Source: JBEINZ01 sp040377825
GTDB lineage: Bacteria > Pseudomonadota > Alphaproteobacteria > Rhizobiales > Ancalomicrobiaceae
Length of the DNA stretch: 15,071 nucleotides
Direction: 5' to 3'
Assembly (NCBI GenBank): GCA_040377825.1
Contig: JBEINZ010000047.1
Span: 1 to 15,071, forward strand
Positions 1-6,980 of this stretch are shown here, piece after piece. The notes under the pieces were generated by a model that was not told the origin of the DNA, did not search any database, and saw nothing but the letters and a program-made list of their open reading frames with translations. The first letter of the stretch is position 1. Each line of letters opens with the position of its first letter. Both the position numbers and the translations under genes were made by a program.

Positions 1-19
1 CCCCGCGGCGGGGGATCAA
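1..19. terminator. Possible hairpin at the left edge
   Basis: The first 14 bases form a short GC-only dyad (CCCCG, loop CGG, CGGGG) followed closely by a short T run at 20-23. It could be the end of a terminator of a gene lying outside the window, or part of a longer stem cut by the edge. With only five visible pairs this is weak. Confidence 0.2.
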
Positions 20-28
20 TTTTCGCTT

Positions 29-110
29 AAGGAGACGTTCTAGGACCTATTTCGACGGATTCCTGGCCGCCGTGCCGCAAGCGCACAAGGATGCCTATCT
101 TGAGTTTTCG
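29..110 (+). pseudogene. Relic of the start of a DUF1428-family gene, start codon lost
   Basis: A good ribosome binding site (AAGGAG, 29-34) is followed at 7 bases by AGG (42-44) where ATG would be expected. From 45 the frame reads TYFDGFLAAVPQAHKDAYLE, which resembles the typical start of DUF1428 proteins (a small domain of unknown function that opens with a Y-x-DGF-hydrophobic pattern and a K-x-AY pattern). The resemblance fades after about 22 residues. The rest of the roughly 115-residue domain, with its conserved middle and end, is absent. A downstream GTG at 72 exists in the same frame but would remove the conserved start. I read this as a dead fragment: the ATG is lost by a T-to-G change or equivalent, and a deletion removed the rest. 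The family match is from memory of the motif and was not searched. Confidence 0.45.
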
Positions 111-185
111 CGCATCAAGAACCTCCCGGCGTATGTCAAACGCGGGAAAGCGCGGCCCGCGTTAAAGCGTGCCTCCGATGCGCGG
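111..185 (+). pseudogene. Relic of the C-terminal end of a glutathione S-transferase-like gene
   Basis: Still in the frame of the upstream DUF1428-like fragment, the codons from about 111 give IKNLPAYVKRGKARPALKRA, ending in SDA. This matches the usual last helix of bacterial glutathione S-transferases (pattern P-x-x-x-x-Y-x-x-R-x-x-x-RPA-x-x-RA). No N-terminal thioredoxin-like domain precedes it, so it cannot be an active enzyme. The frame continues without a stop to 293, but that part looks random and overlaps the end of katG on the other strand. A hairpin begins at 183, right where the relic ends, as expected for the terminator of the former gene. I infer a deletion that joined the start of one gene to the end of another. 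Confidence 0.4.
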
Positions 186-216
186 TTGGCGGTTTTCGTG
201 GGAAAGCCGCCAACCG
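183..216. terminator. Strong hairpin between the relics and katG
   Basis: Bases 183-192 (CGGTTGGCGG) pair perfectly with 207-216. After one mismatch-like pair (193/206) the stem continues with TTTC (194-197) against GAAA (202-205), leaving a 4-base loop GTGG. That is about 15 pairs. It lies 48 bases past the katG stop and directly behind the transferase-like relic. There is no clear T tract on either side, so it may be a bidirectional transcript end or mRNA-stabilising hairpin and not a classical terminator. Confidence 0.5.
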
Positions 217-264
217 AATCAATGGCCCGAATCGGGCAGAGACAGAAGATCGTTTCGCGTCAGG

Positions 265-2448
265 TCACGCGATGTCGAAGCGATCCGCGTTGATGACTTT
301 GCTCCAGGCCGCAACGAAGTCGTCCGCGAATTTTGCTTTAGAATCGTCGCAGGCATAGGCTTCCGCTAAGGCACGAAGTTCCGAGTTCGATCCGAATACG
401 AGGTCGACCCGGGTCGCGGTCCATTTCAACGCACCGGATTTGCGATCACGTCCCTCGAACACGCCCTCGGTCTCCGGCACGGCCTTCCAGGCCGTGGCCA
501 TGTCGAGCAAGTTGACGAAGAAGTCATTGCTCAAGGTCTCGGGGCGGGTCGTGAACACACCGTGCGGGGCCTTGCCGACATTTGCGTTAAGCACGCGCAA
601 GCCGCCAAACAGGACGGTCATTTCCGGTGCGGTCAGCGAGAGCAGTTGCGCTTTGTCGACGAGCAGCTCTTCGGCCGACACGGTGTGAGCCGTCTTCAGA
701 TAGTTGCGGAAACCATCAGCGACCGGTTCCAAGACCGCAAAGGACTCGGCGTCGGTTTGCGCCTCGGTCGCATCCGTCCGGCCCGGCGTGAAAGGGACCT
801 TTCGGTCGTGGCCGGCGGCCTTGGCTGCCTGTTCAATCGCCGCCGCCCCGCCGAGCACGATCAAGTCGGCGATCGAGACCTTCTTCGCGGCGTCGGCATG
901 CGCGGCATTAAAGGCGCTCTGGATCGTCGTCAGCACATCCAGCACTTGTGCCAGCTGAGCGGGCTGGTTGACCTCCCAATCCTTCTGCGGCGCCAAGCGG
1001 ATGCGCGCGCCATTTGCGCCGCCCCGCTTATCGGAATTGCGGTAGGTCGATGCCGAAGCCCAGGCGGTCGACACCAGCTCGGAGATCGTCAAGCCGGATG
1101 CCAAGATCATCGCCTTCAAGGCTTCAATGTCTTCGGGCCCGATAAGAGGGTGGTCGACCGCAGGCAACGGGTCTTGCCAGATCAACTCTTCGCTTGGCAC
1201 GTCCGGACCCAGGTAGCGGACGCGCGGTCCCATGTCGCGGTGGGTAAGCTTGAACCACGCCCGCGCAAAGGCGTCGGCGAATTCCGCGGGGTTCTTGTGA
1301 TAATGGCGGGAGATCGGCTCGTAGATCGGGTCAAACCGCAGCGCGAGGTCGGCCGTGGTCATCATCGGCCGATGTCTTTTGTTGGGATCGTGCGCGTCGA
1401 CCACCATGTGCTCGGGCTTCACGTTGATGGCATGCCACTGGTGCGCGCCGGCCGGGCTCTTCACCAGTTCCCATTCGTAACCGAAGAGCACGTCGAAATA
1501 GCCCATGTCCCATTTGGTCGGATTGGGTTTCCAAGCGCCCTCGATGCCGCTGGTAATGGTGTCGCCGGCTTTGCCGCTACGGTAGCTGCTGAGCCAGCCG
1601 AGCCCCTGCGCTTCGATGCTTGCGCCCTCGGGTTCACGTCCGACATGCGACTCCGGGCCGGCGCCATGCGTCTTGCCGAAGGTGTGACCACCGGCGACGA
1701 GCGCTACGGTTTCGGCATCGTTCATGGCCATGCGGGCGAACGTTTCGCGGATATCGCGGCCCGACCCGACCGGATCAGGATTACCGTTAGGCCCCTGAGG
1801 ATTGACATAGATCAGGCCCATCTGGACGGCGGCGAGCGGCTTCGCGAGGTCGCGGTCTCCGCTATACCGCTTATCACCCAGCCACTCGGTCTCCGAACCC
1901 CAGTAAATGTCTTGCTCGGGCTCCCAGATGTCGGCGCGACCGCCGCCGAAACCGAACGTCTTGAACCCCATCGACTCAAGCGCGCAATTGCCGGCGAGGA
2001 TCATCAAGTCGGCCCATGAAATCCGGCTGCCGTACTTCTGCTTGATCGGCCAAAGAAGACGACGGGCCTTGTCCAAGTTGCCATTGTCCGGCCAGCTATT
2101 GAGCGGCGCAAATCGCTGCGTTCCCGTGCCCGCGCCACCGCGTCCATCGCCGGTGCGATAGGTGCCGGCGCTGTGCCAAGCCATGCGGATGAAGAGTGGG
2201 CCGTAATGTCCGTAGTCGGCCGGCCACCAATCTTGCGAATCGGTCATCAGCGCATGGAGATCGCTTTTGATGGCTTCGAGATCGAGCTCTTTGAACGCCT
2301 CGGCATAGCTGTACCCGGCGCCCATCGGATCCGACAGGTTCGAATGCTGACGCAGGATCTGAAGGTTTAGCTGGTTTGGCCACCAGTCACGGTTGGTCGT
2401 GGCTTGGCGCGGGGCGCCGGAATAAGGACACTTCGGTGCGTCGTTCAT
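265..2448 (-). CDS. katG: Catalase-peroxidase KatG
   Basis: This is a bifunctional heme enzyme of the cytoplasm that removes hydrogen peroxide by catalase and peroxidase reactions. The 727 residues are the usual length, with the typical two tandem peroxidase-like halves. Visible active-site residues are distal Arg88, Trp91 and His92 (in RMAWHSAGTYR), Tyr214 and Met240, which with Trp91 form the covalent Met-Tyr-Trp adduct needed for catalase activity, proximal heme ligand His255 (GGHTFGKTHG), and Trp306. The C-terminal half carries the usual SDKRGGANGARIRL stretch without heme ligands. I chose ATG at 2448 because AAGGGA lies 7 bases upstream; a GTG at 2463 in the same frame would add five residues but has no better site. 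It is transcribed alone, divergently from the phosphodiesterase gene, with a candidate promoter and dyads upstream. No oxyR-like gene is in the window. Identification is very secure. Confidence 0.98.
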   Translation of the reverse strand: MNDAPKCPYSGAPRQATTNRDWWPNQLNLQILRQHSNLSDPMGAGYSYAEAFKELDLEAIKSDLHALMTDSQDWWPADYGHYGPLFIRMAWHSAGTYRTGDGRGGAGTGTQRFAPLNSWPDNGNLDKARRLLWPIKQKYGSRISWADLMILAGNCALESMGFKTFGFGGGRADIWEPEQDIYWGSETEWLGDKRYSGDRDLAKPLAAVQMGLIYVNPQGPNGNPDPVGSGRDIRETFARMAMNDAETVALVAGGHTFGKTHGAGPESHVGREPEGASIEAQGLGWLSSYRSGKAGDTITSGIEGAWKPNPTKWDMGYFDVLFGYEWELVKSPAGAHQWHAINVKPEHMVVDAHDPNKRHRPMMTTADLALRFDPIYEPISRHYHKNPAEFADAFARAWFKLTHRDMGPRVRYLGPDVPSEELIWQDPLPAVDHPLIGPEDIEALKAMILASGLTISELVSTAWASASTYRNSDKRGGANGARIRLAPQKDWEVNQPAQLAQVLDVLTTIQSAFNAAHADAAKKVSIADLIVLGGAAAIEQAAKAAGHDRKVPFTPGRTDATEAQTDAESFAVLEPVADGFRNYLKTAHTVSAEELLVDKAQLLSLTAPEMTVLFGGLRVLNANVGKAPHGVFTTRPETLSNDFFVNLLDMATAWKAVPETEGVFEGRDRKSGALKWTATRVDLVFGSNSELRALAEAYACDDSKAKFADDFVAAWSKVINADRFDIA

Positions 2449-2481
2449 GATTAATCCCTTCACGGAGCATTCGGTTGTCGA

Positions 2482-2510
2482 TCTTTAGGTGCCGGTGCTG
2501 GTCGGTTCAA
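2482..2510 (-). promoter_or_regulatory. Candidate katG promoter
   Basis: Read on the minus strand, TTGAAC (2510-2505) and TAAAGA (2487-2482) are separated by exactly 17 bases, giving a sigma-70-like pair with 4/6 and 3/6 matches. A start near 2475 would give a leader of about 27 bases containing the AAGGGA ribosome site. The position is sensible, but the -10 match is poor. Confidence 0.35.
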
Positions 2511-2540
2511 CATCGCTCCGGCGTGCTTTTCGTCGGCGTT

Positions 2541-2557
2541 GGTCTCGGACCGAGACC
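2541..2557. promoter_or_regulatory. Perfect 8-bp dyad upstream of katG
   Basis: GGTCTCGG and CCGAGACC flank a single central A, a perfect 17-base palindrome. Its centre lies about 75 bases upstream of the expected katG transcription start. The odd, one-base centre makes an RNA hairpin unlikely and a dimeric-regulator operator more plausible. It does not match the OxyR ATAG-type spacing I know. Confidence 0.35.
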
Positions 2558-2574
2558 TTGGAGTTGCGGACAGT

Positions 2575-2600
2575 TCAGTCGACCGATCGCCGTCGACTGA
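2575..2600. promoter_or_regulatory. Second 9-bp dyad upstream of katG
   Basis: TCAGTCGAC (2575-2583) and GTCGACTGA (2592-2600) are perfect inverted repeats with an 8-base spacer. It could be an operator or a hairpin. It lies 17 bases from the neighbouring dyad, so the two may work together. Confidence 0.35.
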
Positions 2601-3202
2601 TTGGCGAGCCATTGTCTGGCAATCTAATCGGAATTGAGCGTTGCAACAAAGCCTTCCGTAGAACGTCGGCGACCCTATCGCATAGACCCTAAGGATTGAG
2701 TGTTAACCTAAATATCTCCATCAACTCCCTCGAGCAAATAACGCGTTCGCTCATTGCGTCCAACGTCGGAATCCTTGCGGATTAGGGAAGAGCGGATGAT
2801 TTTTTCAATGGCGTTCGCAGCGAAAGTTAATATTTAGTCGGCAAACATTAATGGGCTGGCAGGCACACTTCCAAAGGCATCATTTTGATGTGAGCATCCT
2901 TGATCCACTTTGGGTTGGCGGATGGTCGGCTTGGGCGGACCCTTGTATCTTGGGTAATAGCTTTCGGAATGGCAAAAGTGCCGGAATCGAATATGTCGTT
3001 AAGCTGAAAATTCCCAAAATGTTCGACTGAGGCGAGATCCTATATCGCTGAGGAATCTTAGTACTCACCAACTGTTGTCATAAAAATAGAACTGAGCGCC
3101 TCTAAGTCCTAGCGATATAAACTTGTGATCTGACTGCCCGTCGACCTGTGAGTCATCGTCGACTGTCGATCGGCCCGTGCTGCGGCCATTATGTCCTGGA
3201 GC
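2601..3202. other. Long stretch without a credible gene
   Basis: This AT-richer intergenic DNA lies between the divergent katG and phosphodiesterase genes. Short open frames occur (for example 2489-2692 plus and 2880-3071 minus), but their translations resemble no family I know and lack good ribosome sites. I see a 9-base inverted repeat TATATCGCT (3041-3049) / AGCGATATA (3111-3119). I also see a TTGTCATAAAA stretch (3075-3085) resembling one half of a PHO box, and a TATAAA (3116-3121) that could be a -10 element for the plus-strand gene. None of these is strong alone. No tRNA or transposon end was found. Confidence 0.5.
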
Positions 3203-3216
3203 GAGGAGTAATTCCC

Positions 3217-4059
3217 ATGAAGATCTACGTAATTTCGGATATCCATCTGCTGGTTCCAGGCGAAACCTCCAAGGGCCTGGACACGGCCGCGCGCTTTGAT
3301 GTCGCGCTTGCTGATCTTGCCGCCCATCACGCCGACGCCGATCTTTGCGTTTTGCTCGGAGATCTCGCCGATCATGGCGCGGAAGCCGCCTATATCGAAC
3401 TGAAGGTGCGGCTATCGCAGATGAAGGTGCCCGCGCGGGTGCTGATCGGCAATCACGACGATCGCGAGACATTCAAGCGCGTGGTCGACGGCGTGGAGAT
3501 CGACGAAAAAGGGTTCGTGCAATCGGTGCTCGACACGGATGAGGGTCGTTTCATCTTTCTTGACACGTTCGAGAAGGGCCACGTCAACGGCATGCTCTGC
3601 GAAAAGCGGCATGCTTGGCTCAGCGCCCGGCTCGCGGAGGCCAAGGGCCAACCGGTCTCCATCTTCATGCATCATCCACCCTTCGACATTGGAATGCGTG
3701 TCGATGCCATTAAGCTCGCGAACACGGACGCGTTTCACGCGGCGCTCGCGGAGCACGGCGATGTTCGGCAGATTTTTGCCGGGCATACGCACCGCACCTG
3801 CTCGGGCGTCTGGAGAGGCATTCCCTTCGTCAATGTCGGCGCGACGCACTACAATCAATCGGTCGGCTTGAGCCATAAACCCGGCCCGGTCACTCGGACC
3901 TTGTTTCCGATCATGACCGCCGTGGCGCTCGTCAAGGGCGGCGATGTCGTCGTTCATCACCACGACGTGTCGCCGACCATCATTCCGCTTGCGCCGCAAT
4001 TGTTTCCCGAGGGCCGGCTTGACGAGATCATCGCGCGCGGCGGTCGTATCCACGCTTGA
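3217..4059 (+). CDS. GpdQ/Icc-type metallophosphodiesterase
   Basis: This is a 280-residue calcineurin-like phosphoesterase of the class III cyclic-nucleotide and glycerophosphodiester phosphodiesterase group, with a two-metal centre. Visible ligands in order are Asp8 and His10 (SDIH), Asp49 (GD), Asn79 and His80 (GNHD), His152 (MHHP), and His190 and His192 (GHTH). These positions closely follow those I recall for GpdQ (8, 10, 50, 80, 81, 156, 195, 197). There is no signal peptide or membrane segment, so it should act in the cytoplasm. The start is ATG 3217 with GAGGAG 8 bases upstream; extending to 3148 has no support. It converges on the phosphatase gene next to a carbohydrate-phosphate-type importer. 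That context favours hydrolysis of an imported phosphodiester, although cAMP cleavage (CpdA-like) remains possible. The family call is secure and the substrate is inferred. Confidence 0.9.
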   Translation: MKIYVISDIHLLVPGETSKGLDTAARFDVALADLAAHHADADLCVLLGDLADHGAEAAYIELKVRLSQMKVPARVLIGNHDDRETFKRVVDGVEIDEKGFVQSVLDTDEGRFIFLDTFEKGHVNGMLCEKRHAWLSARLAEAKGQPVSIFMHHPPFDIGMRVDAIKLANTDAFHAALAEHGDVRQIFAGHTHRTCSGVWRGIPFVNVGATHYNQSVGLSHKPGPVTRTLFPIMTAVALVKGGDVVVHHHDVSPTIIPLAPQLFPEGRLDEIIARGGRIHA

Positions 4060-4097
4060 TGTCATGGAACCGGCCGCGGCTTCCGCGACATGGGAAA

Positions 4098-4138
4098 GAA
4101 GCGCCCCCCGAAAAGGATCGTGCTCCTCGGGGGGCTTC
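4098..4138. terminator. Hairpin between two convergent genes
   Basis: GCCCCCCGA (4103-4111) pairs perfectly with TCGGGGGGC (4127-4135). The stem can extend past a two-base bulge through GAA/TTC (4098-4100 and 4136-4138). It lies 39 bases past the phosphodiesterase stop and 40 past the phosphatase stop, so it can end both transcripts. No T tract follows, and the loop is 15 bases. Confidence 0.55.
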
Positions 4139-4177
4139 GGAATTGGCTTGATCTTGAGTTCCTGGGCATCTATCGCG

Positions 4178-4981
4178 TCAACCGGGCACGACGAGCATGG
4201 CATCCGCGAGACGACGCCGGCGGGTCGCGTCAATGCCTAGACCGGTCGCGAGATAGTCGTCGAACGAGCCGTATAGCCTGTCGATTTCGTCGAACGCCGC
4301 CTCAAGATAGGTAGGGCTCGCCGCGCGCATGCCGTCGTGGGCTTCCTTGGAAAGCCCCGCCGGTGTATCGCCGCCGCCGCCATCCCAGGCGGTGTTGGTC
4401 GCGAGATAATCGAGGAAGATCGTCTCGCGCGGAACTTCGAGAGCCGCCAAAAGCATCGCGATCAAGAAGCCCGTGCGGTCCTTTCCGGCGGCGCAATGCA
4501 CCATGACGCCCCGATCGATCCGATCGATCACGACGGCCGCCGCCTTCGCGAAGAGTGGCGTGCGTTCGGCCACGTAGCGCCGATAGCTCCCCAACATGAC
4601 ATTGCGCAGGGCTTCCGGCGTCGCGCGGCCTTCCGCAATGAGCGCCCGGACGATCGGTGGCGTCGAGGGTTCCAGCGCCACGTGAACGCGTTCGAGCGGC
4701 AGGCCTGAAGGGTCGCGCATCGACTTTGCCGCGCTCTCGGCAACACCACGTAAATCGACGACGGTGCCGATGCCGAGGACTGTCAGCTGCATCAGGCCTT
4801 GATCGTCCAGGCCGGCCGGGTGGGCTGAGCGGAACAGGCGACCGTGTCTCAGACGCGCTCCGTTCATGCCGATGTAGCCACCGGCATCGCGCAAATTGGA
4901 GATGCCTTCGACGACATGGATGCGCGGGGCTTCTGGCTCGGTGGGCCTATCACTTAGGGACATATGGGTTCCGATCCTCAT
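4178..4981 (-). CDS. PtpB-like tyrosine/lipid phosphatase
   Basis: This 267-residue protein phosphatase belongs to the Y_phosphatase3 group, like mycobacterial PtpB. It carries the P-loop HCAAGKDRTG (His162 to Gly171, nucleophile Cys163, Arg169). It also has the NLRDAGGY stretch near residues 29-36 and VVDLRG near 74-79, both typical of the group. Known relatives act on phosphotyrosine, phosphoserine and, in some cases, phosphoinositides. No signal peptide is visible. The gene follows the importer ATPase by 52 bp on the same strand and is probably cotranscribed with it. The start is uncertain: ATG 4981 has a weak GGCGAG before it, while ATG 4963 has GAGG at a long 12-base spacing. Next to a phosphodiesterase and an importer, a role on a small imported phosphomonoester is a reasonable guess. 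The family is secure and the substrate unknown. Confidence 0.88.
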   Translation of the reverse strand: MRIGTHMSLSDRPTEPEAPRIHVVEGISNLRDAGGYIGMNGARLRHGRLFRSAHPAGLDDQGLMQLTVLGIGTVVDLRGVAESAAKSMRDPSGLPLERVHVALEPSTPPIVRALIAEGRATPEALRNVMLGSYRRYVAERTPLFAKAAAVVIDRIDRGVMVHCAAGKDRTGFLIAMLLAALEVPRETIFLDYLATNTAWDGGGGDTPAGLSKEAHDGMRAASPTYLEAAFDEIDRLYGSFDDYLATGLGIDATRRRRLADAMLVVPG

Positions 4982-5033
4982 TCTCGCCGAATTGCGCGCG
5001 ATGCCCGACGGTTTGTTTGCCGGCTATTATCGT

Positions 5034-6146
5034 TCAGGCAGGGATCGTGCCGGAAAGCTCCGGCTCGTGCCTCGGCGAAGATATGGCTGCCGCTAGCGGC
5101 TGTAGGTCGAGCACCTTGCCGCTTGTGATATCAAAAGCAAGCATGTCGTGAGCGTCGGCCGCCAGATGGACGGAGTTCCCCTCGCCGAGGCGCGGTAGAT
5201 CCGCCGACTGGAGAACCCCGAGTATTCCGTTGCCGGTTTCAACCTCGTAGAGCACTTCACGGCCCATCGGCTCGACCTGAACGATGCGGCCAGCCACGCC
5301 GGTGTCGGCAAAGCGCAGATGTTCTGGGCGAAAGCCAAGCAACAGCGGGGTCGATGACGGCCGCGCCAGCATCGCCGACACGTCGCCAAACTGGACACGG
5401 CCGGCATGAGCCACCGAACTGATCAGATTGATTGACGGGCTGCCGATGAAGCCAGCAACAAAGCTGTTGGCGGGGCGGCGGTAAAGATCGTCGGCAGTTC
5501 CGACCTGTTCGATGCGGCCCTTGTTCATGACGACGATCCGGTCGGCCATGGTGGTCGCTTCGATTTGGTCGTGCGTGACCAAAACAGTCGTAAGGGCAAG
5601 ACGCCGTTGAAGCCGGCGGATTTCCGAGCGCATCACGTGACGCAGGCTGGCATCCAAATTGGATAGCGGCTCGTCTAGTAGAAGCAGGCGGGGCTCTTTC
5701 ACGAGCGCGCGAGCAAGGGCGACGCGTTGTTGCTGGCCGCCGGAGAGTTGATGCGGCCGGCGCTCGATGAGATCGCCGATCTGAACCAAGCCGGCCGCCT
5801 CGATCGCCCTGTCGCGACGCGTTGGTTTCGGCAGGCGCATCATTTCCAGCGGGAACATGATGTTTTCCAGGACGGTCATGTGCGGATAAAGCGCGTAGGA
5901 CTGGAACACGAGGCCGATGCCGCGCTCCATGGCCTCGTGCCGCGTCACGTCCTTGCCGTCGAAGGCAATGACCCCGTCGTTCGGCATTTCGATCCCGGAC
6001 AACAGAAACAAGGTCGTCGACTTGCCGCAGCCGGATGGTCCAAGAATCGCGACAAATTCGCCATCGGCGATCTCAAGATCGATGGCGTCGACCGCGGTGA
6101 CGTCGCCGAAGCGCTTGGTCAGGGACTTCATGTCGACGCGTGCCAT
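5034..6146 (-). CDS. ABC importer ATPase, MalK/UgpC type
   Basis: This is a 370-residue cytoplasmic ATPase that drives the importer formed with the two permeases upstream. Visible elements are Walker A GPSGCGKST (36-44), Q-loop Gln82, signature LSGGQ (134-138), Walker B LLLLDE (154-159) and H-loop His192. A C-terminal TOBE-like part from about residue 240 is typical of sugar and glycerol-phosphate importers (CUT1 family). The start is ATG 6146, with a GGTGAG-like site that overlaps the permease stop. A GTG at 6155 in the same frame overlaps that stop as GTGA and is the alternative. Among CUT1 ATPases I cannot separate UgpC, MalK and others by eye; the neighbours lean toward a phosphorylated substrate. 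Confidence 0.93.
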   Translation of the reverse strand: MARVDMKSLTKRFGDVTAVDAIDLEIADGEFVAILGPSGCGKSTTLFLLSGIEMPNDGVIAFDGKDVTRHEAMERGIGLVFQSYALYPHMTVLENIMFPLEMMRLPKPTRRDRAIEAAGLVQIGDLIERRPHQLSGGQQQRVALARALVKEPRLLLLDEPLSNLDASLRHVMRSEIRRLQRRLALTTVLVTHDQIEATTMADRIVVMNKGRIEQVGTADDLYRRPANSFVAGFIGSPSINLISSVAHAGRVQFGDVSAMLARPSSTPLLLGFRPEHLRFADTGVAGRIVQVEPMGREVLYEVETGNGILGVLQSADLPRLGEGNSVHLAADAHDMLAFDITSGKVLDLQPLAAAISSPRHEPELSGTIPA

Positions 6147-6151
6147 GGATC

Positions 6152-6970
6152 TCACCGAATGCCGGAGGAGACAAACGTGTCCATGACACGCCGTTGCAGG
6201 ACGAAGAAGACGACCATCGCGGGGAGCGAGGCGAGCGTAACGCCGGCCATCAGCGGCCCGAACGAATCGACGCCTTCGGAATCGAGGAAGCGACGGATGC
6301 CGATTTGAATGGTTCGCATGCGGTCGGAATCGGTCACGAGCAGCGGCCAGAAATATTCATTCCAGCATTCGAGAAAGGCAACGATCGTCAGCCCGGCGAT
6401 CGCTGGTCCCATATTGGGCACAACGATGCGCCAAAGCGCCGTCCAATGTCCGGCGCCGTCGGCCCTTGCCGCGTCGAGCAACGGTTTGGGAAATTGCATC
6501 ATGTGTTGCCGTAACAAGAAGACTCCGAAGGGAAACGCCAGGTTCGGAACGATTAACGCCGCCCAAGTATCGAACCAGCCGAGATCGACCATCAGAACGT
6601 AGATCGGGATCATGGTCAGCGTATGCGGGATCATCAGCGCGGCGAGAACCAGCGCGAACAGGGCCTCGCGCAAGCGGAATTCGAACCGAGCGAAAGCATA
6701 CGCGGCAAGAATAGCGATGAGGATCTGACCCGCTACGCGAAGGACGGTCGTTCCGAAAGAGTTCCAGAGGTAAATATCGAACGAGACTTCAAACAGCCGG
6801 CGGAAATTGTCCATTGTAGGATGACTTGGCCATGGGATCGCTGAATAGACTTCCTGGCTCGGCTTAAACGCCGTTAAGGCAACTAAAATCATCGGCAAAA
6901 GCATTGCGGCCGATAGACTAACGACGATGAAATGACCAATTACGTTGGAACTTCTTGAAAGACGGACCAT
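6152..6970 (-). CDS. ABC importer permease, MalG/UgpE type
   Basis: This 272-residue inner-membrane permease has about six hydrophobic segments, the first at residues 13-33. The cytoplasmic EAA loop that docks onto the ATPase is at about 167-186 (DAARADGAGHWTALWRIVVP). The C-terminal region contains ECWNEYFWPL, a stretch typical of the MalG side. The start ATG 6970 has GAGG 8 bases upstream and lies 10 bp behind the stop of the partner permease, so translation is probably coupled. It pairs with the MalF-type permease to form the channel. The family is secure and the substrate not determined. Confidence 0.93.
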   Translation of the reverse strand: MVRLSRSSNVIGHFIVVSLSAAMLLPMILVALTAFKPSQEVYSAIPWPSHPTMDNFRRLFEVSFDIYLWNSFGTTVLRVAGQILIAILAAYAFARFEFRLREALFALVLAALMIPHTLTMIPIYVLMVDLGWFDTWAALIVPNLAFPFGVFLLRQHMMQFPKPLLDAARADGAGHWTALWRIVVPNMGPAIAGLTIVAFLECWNEYFWPLLVTDSDRMRTIQIGIRRFLDSEGVDSFGPLMAGVTLASLPAMVVFFVLQRRVMDTFVSSGIR

Positions 6971-6980
6971 TGATTCAGCC

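Noticed and set aside
562..2019. Open frame of 485 codons on the plus strand
   Set aside because: It is antisense to katG, whose active-site residues are complete; the translation has no recognisable domain and arises from GC-rich codon bias.
2672..2690. CTATCGCATAG as an OxyR half-site
   Set aside because: The element is inverted relative to the ATAG-type spacing known for OxyR and has only 4-base arms, so chance explains it.
2489..2692. 67-codon frame upstream of katG
   Set aside because: Arg/Ser-rich with no family resemblance; it overlaps the candidate promoter and both dyads, and its start codon has no ribosome site.
3412..4233. Open frame of 273 codons on the minus strand
   Set aside because: Antisense to the phosphodiesterase, whose metal ligands are all present; translation is charged and without a known family.
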